From assembly GCA_002778195.1 (NCBI GenBank), contig PCDI01000018.1:321283-385282 (forward strand): DNA of 64,000 nt. Direction: 5' to 3'. The number at the start of each line of letters is the position of its first letter. Position 1 is the first letter of the stretch. The position numbers were made by a program, and so were the translations under genes. Of the stretch, positions 45,428-56,265 are shown in pieces. The notes below the pieces were generated by a model. The model saw nothing but the letters and a program-made list of their open reading frames with translations. It made no database searches and had not been told where the DNA came from. Source of the stretch: Raffaelea ambrosiae. Its lineage: Eukaryota > Ascomycota > Sordariomycetes > Ophiostomatales > Ophiostomataceae.

Positions 45428-48400
45428 AAAAGTCTTTCGGTCTTGGGCTTCTTTCAGTCTTGGGCTTCATTCTGTATGCCCCAATTTTGCTCGCGTTGGC
45501 ATGGCTAGCACCACTTTGTTGTTTTTCTTTGCATATCATACCCAATCTTCGCCTTTCTCATTTGTCTTTTGTTTTCTATCACATACATTAAAGTCTTTCA
45601 TATCCAGGCTTGATTGTTCATCTGGTCACCTGCTTATGGTTGTCTATTTCTCTTTGCTTTTGTGTGGGTATCAGCGTCGGAGTTTGAGGTTTTTTTTCTT
45701 TTGGCTTTACTAAGGGGTTCATTGTTCATTCGGTCAAATGGTCAAACGGGTCACATGGTGTTGTACGATCAAAACTTTCTTCTCGTGCTGTAATTCACAG
45801 CTGGAGAGGGAAGGCGTCACGTTCTTTTTTTTTTGTTATACTATATATGGCAAGGAGAGGAGAGACGGTGTTCTTTTCTCCCTTCTCCGACATACCCCGG
45901 CAGCTTCTCTGCTAGTTTGCCTGTTATCCAATTTTTATTTCTTTATTTCTTTTTTCTTTTTTTTTTGTCGCTTTATTCCCTTGGGACGATGTTGGACTAC
46001 CTATCTATATATTTGTTTGGGTGTGTTTTTTTTGGGGGGGGGGGGGGAAGAAAGGAAACGGGAAAATATTTGCTGCCATATCTACAAAGGCTATGCCTGA
46101 TTTACCTCTACGCCTCGCTTTTTTAGAGCTAGTCATTTGGAACTTGCCTCTCAGCGATTACGTTTCACACGGCGACTCGGCACAAGAGTGGTCTTTGAAA
46201 AGAAAGCTTTACACGAGCTTGTCTTTGGCCACGATGTTCCAGTTCCATCTGTGGAAACTCGTTCCCATGCTGCGGCTGTCTTCCTATACCCCATATCCTG
46301 TTATGGCAGCCCAGGTAGGAACGGCTTTCTCAATAATATATATCCAAAAGTAAATTTGGGATTTTGCCTCACGTTTTATTGCCCCCACAACCGCGTGATG
46401 AGAAGATTGTGCGATGTTTTGGGGTTCACAATATCTTCCATGCCTTGGAAAATGTTGCCCACATCATGGTACCCTTGTCCAAAAGTTGGTGCCTGAAGAC
46501 CAGTGTGAACAGCTGGCACAACATTCCCAAACTGGCGACGTAAAACATGCCAAAACGGACAAGTTGATTCGGTTGTCAGACCTCGGCCGACGGCGCAAGC
46601 GGGCCAAGACGTGTACCTCACAAGGAACAGTGTCGTGCACAGTAGTTCTTGATGTCCGTCGACGATGCCCTCAGAACCACACCACTCGTCCCCTGCGTGG
46701 AGTCGGTTAAACTGAGCCCGGCACAATGCTCACCCCCCAGCACCGTGACCAAACCCCGAACACCGGCCCATTGGCGAGCCTGCACCGGAGAGACGCCGTA
46801 GAGGAAATCGGCGGTTGGTGGGGACACGCCACAGCAAGCCATTAACAAGCCATTCACATCGAGTTTCCGACGTTGGCGAGCCTTGGGAAAGGCCATTTTT
46901 TCCACATTTTCTCCAGTACAAGTACTTTTGTTCTTGCATGGGTGTCTGGCTGTCGAAATGGCCGGCAACGTCTACTTTTCCTCTTCTTGGTATCGGTCCT
47001 ACTTGCTGCAGGCCTCTGTGGGGAGACTCCCGACCTTCTTGCTGAGCCCGGTGTTTTGAAAGCCGGCGATGATGGTCTTTTCTGGACAGGGCGGTGGTAC
47101 TGCATTGCACTAGTTGGCTACTGCGAAGCTGCTGGGCCGCAGTTGTGAGCGGTCTCTGTGCGTTTGAATGGTGTCATCCCAAGATTCTGAGGAGAGGGGT
47201 CCATTGTGATATCATCAATTCGTCTGGTGTCGTTTCTCTTCGGCCCTAATCGGTCCTTGTTCAAAGTCATCCGAAGGAGCCAACTGCATAGTAGAGACAA
47301 ATCAGAAGAACGAGTAATAACTACGGCTACTCGTAGGCGGCAACCCGCGAGAGAGTGCACCCCGAAGAGAAAGAAAGAGCCTTCCCAGGTTACATTGAAA
47401 ATGTCTCTTTTCCAGGGTTGCAGTGAGAGGGTAAAAAAATGGTGGAGGTTTCAACCTCGGGTAAAGAAGTTTAAAAAAAAAAAAAGATCCCCTCTTTCTT
47501 GGTTCCGATCCTGGTTCTTCTGGTTTGCCTGCATGGCAATTTACCCACCCATACACACACAGCAAGAGGCACACAGACACACTCTCGGCCAAACCAACCA
47601 CACACATCCACTTGCGGTGGTCATCGGCCACACAGAAAAAAGGCAGGTCATGCCATCCGGAGGTGTCGTCCGAAGGGAAAAATCAACAAGAACAAGGCCC
47701 CAAAAAATCCGGGGTAGGTGTGGAGTGGAGTGAGAAGGAGGTAAGCGAAGGAAGAGAGTGAAAATACTGAGGCAGCGAGTGTGTACTATCTCGCATGTAT
47801 ACTGTTTGTGTATTGGTGTGCTTGGTCTGCTGTGCTTAATTCCTCTTTTTTGGGGTTTTTTTTTTGTTTCGGCCCTTTCCAAGCACTAGTGACTTCTTGC
47901 ATCCTGCATCCCCTGCCGTCTTTGTGGGGAAGTCCCCCCGAACCCCAGCGCCCGAAGGCTCAGTCCAAAGCCTAAAAAGTGCACAGTCAAGCAAGGGAGG
48001 TGTGACGAGAAGAGGGCGAGCATCAAGACAGCCACCATGGGGGTAAAATACATACCATGTACATAGCAGTACATCGTCGGGTAGTCAAGGAAGCGGCCAA
48101 GGTCCCAGAGGTTTGTTTAGGGGCTCAAAACATGGAAATAATAAGGGAACACAGCTTCACGATTTCATGATGCGATCTTACCCAACCATGTGACAAAATC
48201 ATGCTCTTTTCGAGCTCTGGGGACGGCGGCTAGACAAGGAATGTGCGGCTTGGGGTGGTTGCCCGCTCTCCTCACCTTTTTTTTGCCTCCTCCGCTAGAG
48301 TCGTCGCCAATCCCCATTAGCGCCAAATTCCAATGTCAGACATCTGACAAGACACCGTAGTCGTGCACTGCTCAGTGCTAAGCAAGCACTGGAAAGCATG

Positions 48401-50110
48401 CTTAACTTGGATTTGACGTCTATGTGTGTCGAAAGAGAGCGGACGCTAGTTCCCAAAGAAGCAACAAGCCCAACAGACAGGAGGAAAAGAAGATGAAAGA
48501 GTGTTTGAGAAGAGAAGGTGTCAACGTCTCGGGGTGCCGATCACCAGAAGTGGAGGCAGCAGCGAGCCAAATAGAGCCGGAACCAGGCAGAAGCCAAAAC
48601 GACGTCGTCAGGGAACCCCTACCTCGGGAGAGGAACCACAAAAACAGAAATCTGCACGGTACACAGAATTTCCTCCACCACGTTTTGGCGCATGTCCTGT
48701 TCGTGGCCATTGAGCCTTGCTGTGTCGGTGTTCCATTGGTTCCATTGGTTCCGAGAATCAGGATCAAGCTCGTGAGCTCTTCCTGTGTAAAAATCCGGCC
48801 TGGCCATAGCTCCCTCTCTGGGGCTTTCTGCATCTCTTCCAATTCACCCTTGTCGCCGGTAGTTCTCACTTTTCAGTCTCGCCGGGACTACTGCAAATCA
48901 TCGTCGGCCTCGGCCTTTCTCTCTCTCTCTGGCGATCTTCGTGCTCTCTCGCTTTTCTGCTGTTTTCTATTCGCGCCGATTGTGGAGATCCCAGAACGTC
49001 TCATCCGGAGCTTGCCAGCTTGCCGGCTTGTTCATTGTCCAAAGGCCCAGCTCAGCTTCCCTTTGTGTTCGCGGTTGCCCTTTTTCTTGTCCCGACTCGT
49101 GAGCTTTGTGGCTGCTTCCTCTCCGGGGCCCCCCCTCAGTCTGGGGCGCGCCAATGGACGAGGTTGTCCTTCCTGCCCGCTCTTTCCTTCTGTACCCGCT
49201 CTCCTCTTGCAGGAACGGAGCGGGGCATGCAGGGAGAGAACCACAGCCGAACCATGAAGAAGACAAGCATGATCAATCCATTGTAGAATGCAGACGATGT
49301 GCATCTACAGTGTAAGCCTGCGCGAAAAAAAGAAGAAAAATATAAAAAATAAAAAATCAACCCCCCCACGAGCAAGAACCCGAGAGGCTCTCTTCGGAGA
49401 TATGACGTCGTGTTAATGTCCCGTGCTGTCCGTTTTAGGTAGGAGCAATCGGGCACGGAGAGGGAGGGGAGCTCTGCCCCAGGGAAGGTACGCTCCATGG
49501 CAGGACCCTGAGCGAGGCAGGAGCGATCGCCATTCATGGATAGGCTCGGCAGGAGAGGGGGGCAAAAAAGGAATATGGAGAAGTCGAAAAACAAAGCCAA
49601 GGAGAGAAAAAAAAAAGCATGTACCACGAGGAACCATCAAACAGGCACCAAGAAAAAGGGTCATCGTCAATCTCGTGTAATCACCGTGCATCCACCCCCA
49701 TCCGCGTGTCCAAAGCCTGGACCGGCCCAGCACCAGCCCCTGTCTCCTCTCCCTTGTCGCATTGTACAGACGAGCATATAGAGAGCCGCCCCGGCAGGCA
49801 CGCTCTGGAGGATGGAATCTGTGCTCACGTATCTCATTCTCGTTTTGCTGTCCTTCACCCTCTTGCCAACTGTCGTTGTTTTCCAAATTTACAACTGCGC
49901 TCAGCCAGTTTTACTGCCCTGGAACATCCTGGTCCCGCTCGTAGGAGTCGTCACTCTTGGCTTGAGTGTCTCTTTGCTTGAACGCGGAGTCCGAAACAGC
50001 GACGGGATAGCCGACCATACTGACCGGCTTGGCCGAGCTCATTTCTGCCATCTTCTCTCTGCTATTCCGCGACGTCTCCCTCCCTCTCGTTTCTTTCCAC
50101 ACAAACAGCC
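45428..50110. other. Large gene-poor interval (4.7 kb)
   Basis: No gene supported. T-rich 3' sequence after the hexose transporter, a run of 14 G at 46034-46047, and from about 48880 alternating CT-rich stretches likely belonging to the leader of the alpha-glucosidase gene. Several open frames of 100-280 codons have low-complexity or unstructured translations. Confidence 0.5.
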
Positions 50111-53100
50111 ATGGCTGTCTTTTCGGCTGCCGTCTTGGCGGCTGCCCTCTGGGCCGCACCGCTCGAGGGCGCCGCCGTCAACGCAGAGCTGGCCGCGGCC
50201 GCCACCACCACCTCCTTCCGCCCCATGTTCACGGTTCCCGCCTCGGCCGACACGGGCAAGAACGTCGTGCCCTGGATCAACGACCCCGAGGCTGTGGACC
50301 CCCAGGCCGTGTGCCCGGGCTACGCGGCCTCGTCCGTGACGGAGACGCCCGGAGTAGGCGGGCTCCCGTCCGGCTTCACGGCCCACCTCGATTTGGCCGG
50401 CACAGCCTGCAACGTCTACGGCAACGACGTGGCCAATCTCGTGCTCACCGTCGAGCACCAGAGCGGCGACCGGCTGCACGTCGAGATCAAGCCGCGCTAC
50501 CTGGGCGCGGCCAACGCGACGTGGTTTGAGCTGCCCGAGGCCCTCGTGCCGAAGCCGCCGGCTGCCGACGCCGGCGCCGGCACCGGCCGTGGCCATGGCC
50601 ATGTCTCGACGGCCGAGCTCGACCTCGCCTGGACCAACGCGCCGTCCTTTGGCTTCAGCGTGACGCGCAAGGCCACCGGCGAGGTGCTGTTCTCGACGGC
50701 CGGGAAGAAGCTCGTCTACGAGGACCAGTTCATCGAGTTCGTCTCGCCTCTGCCCGAGAACTACAACCTCTACGGCCTGGGCGAGGTCATCCACGGCTTC
50801 CGCCTCGGCAACAACCTGACCCGCACCATCTTTGCGGCCGACGCCGGCGACCCCATCGACGGCAACATCTACGGCAGCCACCCGGTCTACCTCGACACGC
50901 GCTACTACGACGCTGCCTCGGGCCGGTACGTGGCCAATGCCACAGACACGTCGGCCCGCTATCGGTCGCGCACACACGGCGTGTTTCTGCGCAACGCCCA
51001 CATCCAGGAGGTGCTTCTGCGTCCCGCGGGCATCACGTGGCGCGCGCTGGGCGGGTCGATTGACCTGTACTTCTATGCCGGCCCCACGGTCGACGCCGTG
51101 CTCAAGGCGTACCAGACGAGCGCCATTGGCCTGCCGGCCATGCAGCAGTACTTTGCCTTTGGCTTCCACCAGTGCCGCTGGGGCTACGAGAACTGGACGA
51201 GGCTGCAGGAGGTTGTGGACAACTTCAAGGCCGCCAACATTCCGCTGGAGACGATCTGGAGTGAGTGTGTTCCTGTTCTATATTGTGCTTCTGTGCTTCT
51301 GTTTCTGTTTGATTTTCTTTCTCGCGGGTTTCCATTTTCGTCTCCCGAGTTTACCCCCCAGTGTCCCTTCATTTTTTCCCATCTTGTTTGCATTTCTGTT
51401 CGATTTTCTTTCTCGCGGGGTTCCATTTTCGTCTCCTGAGTTTGCCCCAGTGTTCCTTCATTTTTTCAAATGCTCCTGTCTGCGTTGTGCATCTCACTGA
51501 TACACCCCACCAGCCGATATCGACTACATGAACCAATACCGCGACTTTGAGAACGACCAGGTCCGCTACAGCTATTCCGAGGCGGCCACCTTCCTGGACG
51601 CCCTGCACGCCAACGAGCAGCACTACGTCCCCATCGTCGACTCCGCCATCTACGCGCCCAACCCCGAGAACGCCAGCGATGCCTACCCTCCCTTTGACCG
51701 CGGTGTCGAGCAGGACGCCTTCATGCTCAACGCCGACGGCTCGCTCTACATTGGCGAGGTCTGGCCCGGCTACACCGTCTTCCCCGACTGGGTCGGCGCC
51801 GTGCTCAACGGCACCGGCGCCTTCCGCTGGTGGTCGCAGGAAATGCAGACCTGGTACAAGAACGTGTCGTTCTCGGGCATCTGGATCGACATGTCCGAGG
51901 TCTCGTCCTTCTGCATCGGCTCCTGCGGCAGCAACAACCTGACTCTCAACCCCGTCCACCCGGATTTCCTGCTGCCCGGCGAGGTCAACAACGTCATCAC
52001 CGACTTCCCCGAGGGCTTTGAGAAGACCAACGCCAGCGAGGCTGCCCACTGGTCGTCTGTGGCCGCCGCCCAGGCCTCGGCCATCTCGGCGACTGCCGCC
52101 AGCGAGACGGCCACCACGACAACCCCCTACTACCGCACGACGCCCACGGCTGGCGTCCGCAACGTCAACTACCCGCCGTACGTCGTCGACAACATCCAGG
52201 GCGACCTGACCGTGCACGCGGTGGCTCTGAATGCCACGCACCACGGCGACACCCTCGAGTACGACACGCACAACCTCTTCGGCCACCAGATCCTCAACGC
52301 CACCTACCATGCTCTGCTGGACGTCTTCCCCGGCAAGCGGCCCTTCATCATCGGCCGCTCGACGTTTGCCGGCTCCGGCAAGTGGGCGGGCCACTGGGGC
52401 GGCGACAACACGTCGCTGTGGGCGTACATGGTCTTCTCCATCTCGCAGGCGCTGTCCTTCTCCATCTTTGGCATCCCCATGTTCGGCGTCGACACCTGCG
52501 GCTTCAGCGGCAACAGCGACATGGAGCTGTGCGCCCGCTGGATGCAGCTGTCCGCCTTCTTCCCCTTCTACCGCAACCACAACACCCTGTCGGCCATTCC
52601 CCAGGAGCCGTACGTGTGGGAGGAGGTCGCCTCGGCGTCGCGCACCGCCATGAAGATCCGCTACAGCCTGCTGCCGTACATGTACACCCTGTTCGCCGAT
52701 GCCCACGCCACCGGCTCCACCGTCATGCGGGCCCTGTCGTGGGAGTTCCCTGAGGAGCCGTGGCTGGCCAACGCCGACCACCAGTTCCTGCTGGGTCCCG
52801 CCCTGCTGGTCACGCCGTGTCTCGAGCAGGGCGCCACCACCGTCAACGGCGTGTTCCCGGGCGCCGGCTCGGGCCCCGACGACACCAAGTGGTACGACTG
52901 GTACAACCAGACCGCTGTGGGCGGCTCCTGGCTGACGGCCGGCCAGAACGTCACTCTGGATGCGCCGCTGGGCCACATCCCGCTGTTTGTGCGCGGCGGC
53001 CACGTCCTCGCCACCCAGGAGCCTGGCATGACAACAGCTGCCTCGCGCCGCAACCCGTGGAGCGTGCTGGTGGCACTGGACGGCTCGGGAGCAGCCACAG

Positions 53101-53405
53101 GCTCGCTGTACCTGGACGACGGCGAGAGCGTCAACCCGGGCGCCACGTTGTCCGTGCAGCTCTCGGCTGCTCATGGTGCTCTGCAGGCGCACCCGCACGG
53201 CAACTTTGCCGACACAAACGCACTGGCCAACGTGACGGTCATGGGTGTGTCCCGCGCACCCACGACTGTGACGTGGAACGGCCAGGCTCTGAGCACTGGC
53301 TCGTGGTCGTACGACGCCTCAGCACAGAAGCTCGACGTTACGCAGCTCCACGAATGCACCGGCCAGGGTGCATGGAGCAGTGCCTGGGCACTGACCTGGA
53401 ACTAG
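50111..53405 (+). CDS. Secreted alpha-glucosidase, glycoside hydrolase family 31
   Basis: Hydrolyses terminal alpha-linked glucose from malto- or related oligosaccharides outside the cell. 1013 aa, two exons 50111-51260 and 51514-53405 (junction TIW|TDIDYM). Signal peptide MAVFSAAVLAAALWAAPLEG. GH31 marks: NYNLYGLGEVIHGFRLGNN, FGFHQCRWGYENWTRLQEVV, catalytic nucleophile Asp in GIWIDMSEVSSF (about residue 510), acid/base Asp in HWGGDNTSLWAYM, and the FGVDTCGFSG loop. A Thr/Ala-rich insert lies before the YPPYVVDN region. Many NxS/T sites fit a glycosylated enzyme. Similar to Aspergillus agd-type enzymes, but the exact specificity (alpha-glucosidase, mixed alpha/beta, transglycosylase) is not decidable. 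The intron carries a tandem duplication. Confidence 0.94.
51302..51470. repeat. Near-identical tandem duplication within the GH31 intron
   Basis: Copy 1 about 51302-51380 and copy 2 about 51393-51470, period about 91 bp; both contain GATTTTCTTTCTCGCGGG and CCATTTTCGTCTCC. Makes up two thirds of the 253-bp intron. Confidence 0.85.
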
Positions 53406-53869
53406 ACGAGAGCCATGGAGCCCCCCCCCAAAGAAAGAATGAATGAATGAATGGAAGAAAGAAAGAAAAAAGATAAAAAGATAAAAAGAAAAAAAAGAAA
53501 AAAAACACCCCAAAAGCGTAATGAGGTCCAACAGAAGATAGACCACTTACCAGTAATGTTGTGTAATTTGTTTGTACATAGCCAAAAGCTGCGAATTCAT
53601 AGAAGGGATCAGTGATGGAATATGTTTGTTTACAACAACCAATTGCAGCTCAAGTCGAAAAACATAATAAAACCCCGGATTCTATTTCTGTTTATACATG
53701 TTGCTCCACGTTGTTCCACATTGTTACATGTTGTTACATGGTGTTATATGCTTGCAAAGTGTTGCCAACAACAAAATAAATTGAAAAATAAGACAACCTT
53801 GTCTCCCAGTAGACACACATTGATGCAGACGCCCCTTCCCACGCATTGTTTTTGGTTTTCAGTTACTCC
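53406..53869. other. Convergent 3' region
   Basis: Between convergent genes; A-rich with GAAT and TGTTACATG-type short repeats (about 53440 and 53700-53750). No gene. Confidence 0.5.
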
Positions 53870-55186
53870 TCAATCCATCCGTGCTTGCCGGGCCAGCTCG
53901 TCCCGGAAAGCATTCCCGGTGCTACCCGACGGTCCAGCAGCCGATGGCTGGCCGCCGCTGCTGCCAAAGCGCTCGTCCGTCGGCGTGCCGGCCAGACTGC
54001 CGAGGGCATCACTGTCCCGCCGTGGCCTGTTGTTCGCCCGGTAGGGGTCGACCGACAGCCCGCTGGGGGTGTCCCGGTACGCCTGTCCGTTGTCCTGGTG
54101 GTGGCCGTCGTCGTCGTCGTAGTCCTCTTCGGAATATCTGTCGACGCCGCGGCTCTGCAGCGGGATCGCGTCTTTGCCGTCCAGGCTGATGGCACCGCTG
54201 CCGCTGGCGAGTCCGTTGTCGCCGACCCGCTCCCGCCGCGACTTGCGGATGCCGTAGCCCTTGCGGAAGCCCTGCGGAGGCAGCAGGTCGCCGAAGCGCC
54301 GGCGGCTCATGACGTTGTCGCCCAGGTTCAGGCGCCGGCGGTGGCGGTTCCACATGCAGGTGCCGATCAGCATGAGCAGAATAAAGCCAAACGTGACGGG
54401 CAGGCCAATGTACAGGCCGGCGCCCGAGGACAAGTGGTGGGGCTCGGCCACGGGGGGCGGGTTGGCCGCATTGACGACGGGGCCCTGGGCCGTGGAGGCG
54501 GAGGAGCTGTTTGTCGTATAGCTCATGGCAATCGACACGTTGACGCCGCGGGCGTGGTTCTTGACGTTGGCCAGGATCGACGACGGCACGGTCCAGGCAT
54601 AGAACGACTGGCTGGCGGCCACGGAGCCCGACGCGAAGGTGGTGTCGTCGGTGAGCGCGCCCGAGTCGACGTCGTAGAGCGTGCCCGTCACCGTTACGGT
54701 GGTGTTGGCGCGCGTGTCCGCCGCGAAAAACGCCGGGTCCCACGTAATGTAGTACGTCGTGCCCGGCCGCAGCAGGCTGCCGGCGGCCGGCGCGCAAAAC
54801 GGCGCATACGCGCCGTCGGTGTTGTGGCACGCGGGGAAGGCGCCGGCGCCGCTGGTGCCCACGGCATGGGGCTGCTCGGTGGTGGTCGACGTTGTCGTGC
54901 GCAGCAGCGGCTGGGTCGTGGGCGATGCGGAGAGGACGGTGGGCACGCCGGAGATGGTGGTGAGGACGGGCGTGACCGTGGTTTCGGCGTGGCCGTCGGT
55001 GCCGACCGAGACCCAGGCGTCGGTGGGTTCGAGGGAGTAGCTGGTGGAGGAGGACGTTGCGTCGGCTTCCCGCGGGCCAACCACCGGTGATGGGGCAGGC
55101 GAGGCGACGGCCGAGCCGGCCCGGAGGAGGAGGAGGAGGAGGGAGGTGGCGGCGATACCGGAGGAAGGGAAAAGTGAAGGCGTCAT
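53870..55186 (-). CDS. Single-pass secretory membrane protein, conserved fungal family (possibly Psg1-like)
   Basis: Type I membrane protein of 438 aa from the ATG at 55186. Signal peptide with a Leu run (ATSLLLLLLRAGSAVAS), Ser/Thr-rich lumenal region, conserved-looking core with paired cysteines (FPACHNTDGAYAPFCAPAAG), TYYITWDPAFFA, FYAWTVPSSIL, then TM segment IGLPVTFGFILLMLIGTCMW and a cytosolic tail beginning with basic RHRRRLNLGDNVMSRRRFG and ending in an acidic and polar region. The layout resembles the fungal family that includes yeast YKL077W/Psg1, which helps the plasma-membrane ATPase in the Golgi; this link is from memory of the family pattern and is tentative. A cell-wall sensor is the alternative. 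Confidence 0.78.
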   Translation of the reverse strand: MTPSLFPSSGIAATSLLLLLLRAGSAVASPAPSPVVGPREADATSSSTSYSLEPTDAWVSVGTDGHAETTVTPVLTTISGVPTVLSASPTTQPLLRTTTSTTTEQPHAVGTSGAGAFPACHNTDGAYAPFCAPAAGSLLRPGTTYYITWDPAFFAADTRANTTVTVTGTLYDVDSGALTDDTTFASGSVAASQSFYAWTVPSSILANVKNHARGVNVSIAMSYTTNSSSASTAQGPVVNAANPPPVAEPHHLSSGAGLYIGLPVTFGFILLMLIGTCMWNRHRRRLNLGDNVMSRRRFGDLLPPQGFRKGYGIRKSRRERVGDNGLASGSGAISLDGKDAIPLQSRGVDRYSEEDYDDDDGHHQDNGQAYRDTPSGLSVDPYRANNRPRRDSDALGSLAGTPTDERFGSSGGQPSAAGPSGSTGNAFRDELARQARMD

Positions 55187-56265
55187 CGTGTGAGAGGGAA
55201 AAATAAAGAATATAAAATATAAAAATAAAATAAAATATAAAATAAAATAAAAATCGAGTTGGTGCAGGAAATCCGAGAATGGAGAGAGCAAATCGAAAAA
55301 GGGCACGCGCGACGCGTCGGGTGGCACGCGCTCTCCTAGAACAGCTGAGAAGAGCCCAAGCTGCAGCAACCAATTGGCCGTCCCCAAGGTGATACCACAA
55401 GCGAGCGGAGGACGAGGTCAAAAGGGAAGGGGGGGGAGGGGAGGCAGAAGGGAAAGAGGACGAGGAAGTGACGGAATAGAAAAGGAGGAAGGATGGGTTG
55501 TGGTGATGGCAAGGGAGCGTAAAAAGAGATGACATAATTTATGCTGTTGGTTGAGACTAGTTGTTCGGGCCCTTTTTCGGTCCACTCGGGTTCGATCGCT
55601 CCTTCCTCTCTCTGGCTCTCTGTAACTAATAGTAATACCCCGACTTGCTACTAACTCGAGTAGTCCCACACGGAAACGGCTCTGCAGCCATTGGCCGCTA
55701 AAAGACAGTGCTCCACTGAAAAAGCAGTGAACCTTCGGTTGACACCGCAGAGCCCGGGGGGGGGGGACTCGACAGGAAATGGTAGGGAAAGGATAGAACT
55801 GGGTTTCCAAGACAGCGGTTGGAGCTGGCTAGATGTACCGGGTATGAATGATGCAGGTAGGTAGGTATACAGTGTATGAATGATACAGGTAGGTAGGTAT
55901 ACATGGAAAAACTCGTGCGTTTACGTCCAAGTCCACCCAAACAGCACAATTCTATCGGGGGATGCTTGCCTTTTCGCCTGTATCTCACATGAAAGAGTGG
56001 CAGCTGATTCTCAACCCAGGTGCAGAGTAAGAAGATGCGATGGAGATTGGATGACTTTGAAACCTTCTTTTGTTTATGTCACTACCATAGCCAATGTGAG
56101 ACTGTTTGGCAAACCGGCCAAGTACAGCAAAATGCGCCTCCGTTATAAAGACAGAGATTCTCCTTTTTTTCTTCCCTCTTGTTTCTCTCTCTCTCTCTCT
56201 CACTCTTATTAAAAAAGGCTCCAATTCGCTCTCCATGTCTTGGCAGAACTCCAAAAACGCACCAC
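55187..56265. other. Intergenic, promoter of the membrane protein gene and 3' side of KRE33
   Basis: About 1.1 kb; CT-rich when read on the minus strand (leader of the membrane protein gene). Includes the 29-bp repeat at 55842-55902 and a CT microsatellite at about 56183-56202. No gene. Confidence 0.5.
55842..55902. repeat. Direct repeat, 29 bp twice
   Basis: Copies at 55842-55870 and 55874-55902 differ at one base and contain CAGGTAGGTAGGTATAC; period 32 bp. Confidence 0.85.

Noticed and set aside
48424..49257. 277-codon frame in the 45-50 kb gap
   Set aside because: No domain, composition shifts abruptly to CT-rich leader-like sequence; no homologue recognised.
49812..50339. Frame with hydrophobic start (ESVLTYLILVLLSF) overlapping the GH31 start
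   Set aside because: Runs out of frame into the GH31 signal peptide; the hydrophobic look comes from T-rich leader. Possible upstream frame but not a gene I can support.
51369..53198. 609-codon open frame antisense to the GH31 gene
   Set aside because: Lies exactly opposite a well-supported GH31 exon; Gly/Val/Arg-rich translation is the usual mirror of GC-rich third positions.
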